9,541 nucleotides of DNA, from assembly GCA_018065765.1 (NCBI GenBank), contig JAGHSR010000167.1, positions 1 to 9,541 of the forward strand. Direction: 5' to 3'. This document shows, piece by piece, positions 7,928 to 9,541 of this stretch. The position numbers were made by a program, and so were the translations under genes. This DNA comes from Candidatus Colicola coprequi. GTDB taxonomy: Bacteria > Bacteroidota > Bacteroidia > Bacteroidales > Paludibacteraceae. Below the pieces are notes generated by a model. It searched no databases. It was not told the origin of the DNA and saw only the letters and a program-made list of their open reading frames with translations. Each line of letters opens with the position of its first letter. Position 1 is the stretch's first letter.

Positions 7928-7943
7928 TAATGTTGTAATTTTG
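7911..7943 (+). promoter_or_regulatory. Bacteroidota-type promoter firing into a gene-free region
   Basis: On the plus strand TTTTG (7911-7915) and TAATTTTG (7936-7943) are separated by 20 bases, a full match to TTTG, 19-21 bases, TAnnTTTG. The expected transcript start is near 7948-7951. No protein gene lies downstream on this strand. The spacer of this promoter contains the -33 box of the opposite promoter and the reverse is also true, so the two sites interleave. Confidence 0.8.
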
Positions 7944-7948
7944 CAGCA

Positions 7949-8169
7949 TATCTGAAGTTATAAATGCCTATGGAATAAAACGAGCAAGATTTTTGCACAA
8001 TAGATAATATAGCGTTATCTTTAGTTCTCACTTCTGTTAAATTCGCCAAATTTAGTTATCGAGAAGTAAAGTCTACGCTCACTCGTTTGGAGTGGGTTTT
8101 ACTATATCCAGTTGCAAGGTGCTTGGCGATACCAATAAAAGTGGATTAAAAAGTTTAGTCCACTTTTTT
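7949..8169 (+). ncRNA. candidate small structured RNA, family not identified
   Basis: A plus-strand unit of about 220 bases starts at a consensus promoter and ends at an intrinsic terminator, with no usable reading frame inside (the only ATG-led frame is four codons, from 7964). Hairpins visible by eye, in order, are GCAA/TTGC (7984-7987 with 7993-7996); AGATAA/TTATCT (8002-8007 with 8015-8020); ACTTCT/AGAAGT (8030-8035 with 8062-8067), enclosing TAAATT-CGCCA-AATTTA (8038-8054); and AGTAAA/TTTACT (8065-8070 with 8098-8103), enclosing CTCACTC/GAGTGGG (8078-8084 with 8090-8096). The CGCCA loop at 8044-8048 is complementary to TGGCG at 8124-8128, and the match extends to 7 bp (8043-8049 with 8123-8129), allowing a pseudoknot or an alternative long-range stem. 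It lacks tmRNA, RNase P or SRP RNA hallmarks. Length and independence fit a 6S-like or Bacteroidales-specific RNA, but I cannot assign it. The remaining 8170-8260 shows only short hairpins and no gene. Confidence 0.6.
8137..8169 (+). terminator. intrinsic terminator of the candidate small RNA
   Basis: AAAAGTGGATTA (8137-8148) pairs with TAGTCCACTTTT (8156-8167) through 12 bp with one G-T wobble. Two more A-T pairs can close the stem down to a three-base loop. Six T residues (8164-8169) form the end. On the opposite strand the stem is followed by a shorter T-run (TTTTATT), so it may also slow or stop transcripts coming from rsmG. Confidence 0.85.
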
Positions 8170-8260
8170 GTGCCTTGTTAACAACGGACGGTTTTTCGTC
8201 ACTTTTCGTGAAAGAGTAGTGCTTCAAAGAGGTGTGTTTTCTATGTTGTAAGCGGGTTGA

Positions 8261-8878
8261 TTATAGTGGCAAATAGATGACACGTTTCTCATTGAACCAT
8301 TCACCTGGGAAAAATGTGGATATGTCGGTTGTTTCGGCTATGTTGCGGAAGGAGTGTATCTCGCTATCTAAGTTGCCACCTTTGAGGACAATTAACCCGT
8401 TGGGTAGAGCATTCTTCATCTGATGATGGACGTTTTTGCGTACCAGTTTTACCAAATCCGACAAAGGCATGACCGCGCGAGAAACAATAAAATCAAATTG
8501 CTCTTTTTCGTCCTCTACGCGTTCGTGCTTGCACACAACATTGGTAAGCCCTATCCTCACCGCTATGTCCTCCGCTACGCGAACTTTCTTGCCGATAGAG
8601 TCAATCAATGTGAATTGGCATTCCGGGAACAAAATAGCTAAAGGAATACCCGGGAAACCGCCACCTGTTCCCACATCCAAAATATGAGTGCCGGAACGAA
8701 AAGTGATGCACTTGGCAATAGCTAGTGAGTGGAGTAGGTGATGCTCCTCCAGATTATCAATATCTTTGCGCGAGATAAGGTTAATCTTTTCGTTCCACTC
8801 GGGGTAGAGTACATCAAGAGCAGCAAACTGCTGCTCCTGACGTTCTGTTAGGGAGAAATATTGCTTGATAAGTTGCAT
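8261..8878 (-). CDS. rsmG: 16S rRNA (guanine527-N7)-methyltransferase RsmG (GidB)
   Basis: RsmG uses S-adenosylmethionine to methylate N7 of G527 in 16S rRNA, near the decoding site; loss of the enzyme gives low-level streptomycin resistance in several bacteria. The 205-residue length is normal. The N-terminal part holds WNEKINLISRKD (28-39), a family signature. The Rossmann-fold SAM site is ILDVGTGGGFPGIPLAI (66-82), followed by LIDSIGKKVRV (91-101), with D93 as the expected ribose contact. FDFIVSRAV (128-136) and LIVLKGG (162-168) match later family motifs. The start codon ATG at 8878-8876 shares its A with the TAA stop of yebC, a typical stop-restart coupling, so the two are co-transcribed. 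Downstream (leftward) it faces the convergent small-RNA unit. Confidence 0.96.
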   Translation of the reverse strand: MQLIKQYFSLTERQEQQFAALDVLYPEWNEKINLISRKDIDNLEEHHLLHSLAIAKCITFRSGTHILDVGTGGGFPGIPLAILFPECQFTLIDSIGKKVRVAEDIAVRIGLTNVVCKHERVEDEKEQFDFIVSRAVMPLSDLVKLVRKNVHHQMKNALPNGLIVLKGGNLDSEIHSFRNIAETTDISTFFPGEWFNEKRVIYLPL

Positions 8879-9541
8879 TAGTCAGCGATATTAGTGAAGA
8901 CATTTTGTACATCCTCATCTTCCTCAATCTTGTCGATAAGTTTCTGTACCGATTCGCGTTGTTCGTCGGTGAGTTGCTTGGTATCGTTAGGAATACGTAC
9001 AAATTCACAGGACTGAATCTCAAATCCGTTTTCTTCCAAATATTTCTGCATACCGGAGTATTGATCGAAGTCAGAGTAAATGACGATGGTGTTTTCCTCT
9101 TCGTCAATACCCAGTTCTTCTACACCGAAATCAATGAGTTCCAGTTCCAATTCTTCCAAATCCACACCATCTTTCATCGTGATGGTAAAACAAGCCTTGC
9201 GGTCGAATAGGAATTGGAGGCAGCCCTGTGTTCCGAGGTTTCCTCCATGTTTGGTGAAGTAACTACGAATGTTAGCTACAGTGCGCATGTGGTTGTCAGT
9301 AGCTGTCTCCACGAAGATAGCTATGCCGTGAGGGCCGTATCCTTCGTAGTTAATTTCTTTGTAACCCTCAGAGGATTTATCGGTCGCCTTCTTGATGGCG
9401 CGGTCGATGTTCTCCTTGGGCATGTTTTCACGCTTACATTGCTGAATGAGCATTCTCAGACGTGGGTTACCATCGGGATCGGCACCGCCTTCGCGGGCTG
9501 CAATCGTGATTTCCTTACCCAGTTTAGTGAATGTGCGGGCC
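8878..9541 (-). CDS. yebC: YebC/PmpR family translation factor or regulator (5' end beyond window)
   Basis: The YebC/TACO1 family was long annotated as a DNA-binding transcriptional regulator; newer work ties it to translation, including relief of ribosome stalling at proline runs. About 220 residues are visible. The frame runs off the right edge: the last complete codon is at 9538-9540, giving ARTFTKLGKEITIAAREGGA at the edge, then DPDGNPRLR. Bacteroidota homologues begin about 18-20 residues earlier (MGRAFE..., from memory), so only the extreme N-terminus is missing. Further signatures are ENMPKENIDRAIKKAT, YEGYGPHGIAIFVE and DNHMRTVANIRSYFTKHGGNLG. The ATG at 9453 is internal, not the true start. 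The TAA stop overlaps the rsmG start by one base, which pairs two genes acting at the ribosome. Confidence 0.94.
   Translation of the reverse strand, partial: ARTFTKLGKEITIAAREGGADPDGNPRLRMLIQQCKRENMPKENIDRAIKKATDKSSEGYKEINYEGYGPHGIAIFVETATDNHMRTVANIRSYFTKHGGNLGTQGCLQFLFDRKACFTITMKDGVDLEELELELIDFGVEELGIDEEENTIVIYSDFDQYSGMQKYLEENGFEIQSCEFVRIPNDTKQLTDEQRESVQKLIDKIEEDEDVQNVFTNIAD

Noticed and set aside
8054..8060. AGTTATC in the small-RNA region as part of the heptamer repeat family
   Set aside because: It is a single unphased copy, so it is likely chance in AT-rich sequence.
7949..8169. tmRNA, RNase P RNA or SRP RNA identity for the intergenic RNA
   Set aside because: There is no T-arm-like TTCGA near the 3' end, no CCA end or tag frame, no GAGGAAAGTCC-type RNase P core, and no SRP tetraloop/GGAAGG-type motif.
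8187..8211. Short inverted repeats GACG/CGTC and TCAC/GTGA after the small-RNA terminator
   Set aside because: Stems are only 4 bp and mutually exclusive, with no T-run placed to make a terminator.

Overview
The window looks like core chromosome of a member of the Bacteroidales (Bacteroidota). Three things suggest this: the protein sequences (RsfS, FtsH, a two-domain M16 peptidase and a YebC, all of the Bacteroidota type), the lack of Shine-Dalgarno-like leaders, and two near-perfect Bacteroidota promoters (TTTTG, then 19 or 20 bases, then TAnnTTTG) in the one large intergenic gap. I cannot name the genus. I see no transposase, integrase, CRISPR array, tRNA or rRNA.

Layout. Bases 1-51 may hold the last codons of an unidentified upstream gene. 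A plus-strand run follows: rsfS (94-447), ftsH (451-2484) and a secreted M16 zinc peptidase (2396-5212). rsfS and ftsH are 3 bases apart. The M16 start lies 89 bases inside the end of ftsH in another frame, so the three genes read as one tightly packed unit. A strong bidirectional terminator (5229-5268) separates this unit from a convergent minus-strand operon. In transcription order that operon holds an MBL-fold hydrolase (7875-7336), a YhhQ-type queuosine-precursor transporter (7364-6723, overlapping by 29 bases) and an M20 dipeptidase (6666-5296). Further right, also on the minus strand, are yebC (5' end cut by the window edge) and rsmG, joined by a one-base stop/start overlap.

The gene-free stretch 7876-8260 is the most interesting part. 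It carries two divergent, interleaved promoters. The leftward one drives the MBL-yhhQ-M20 operon with a very short leader. The rightward one has no protein gene in front of it. It drives about 220 bases of non-coding, hairpin-rich sequence that ends in a clean intrinsic terminator (8137-8169). I read this as an independently transcribed small structured RNA of unidentified family.

The genes fall into three broad roles. RsfS, RsmG and YebC act on the ribosome or translation. FtsH and the M16 enzyme act in envelope proteolysis. The middle operon covers thiol-ester or related hydrolysis, queuosine salvage and peptide breakdown. Other points of note are a heptanucleotide tandem repeat read as protein inside the MBL-fold gene and the long ftsH/M16 out-of-frame overlap. 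Apart from the small RNA locus, this is ordinary housekeeping territory and I do not see a new multi-gene system.
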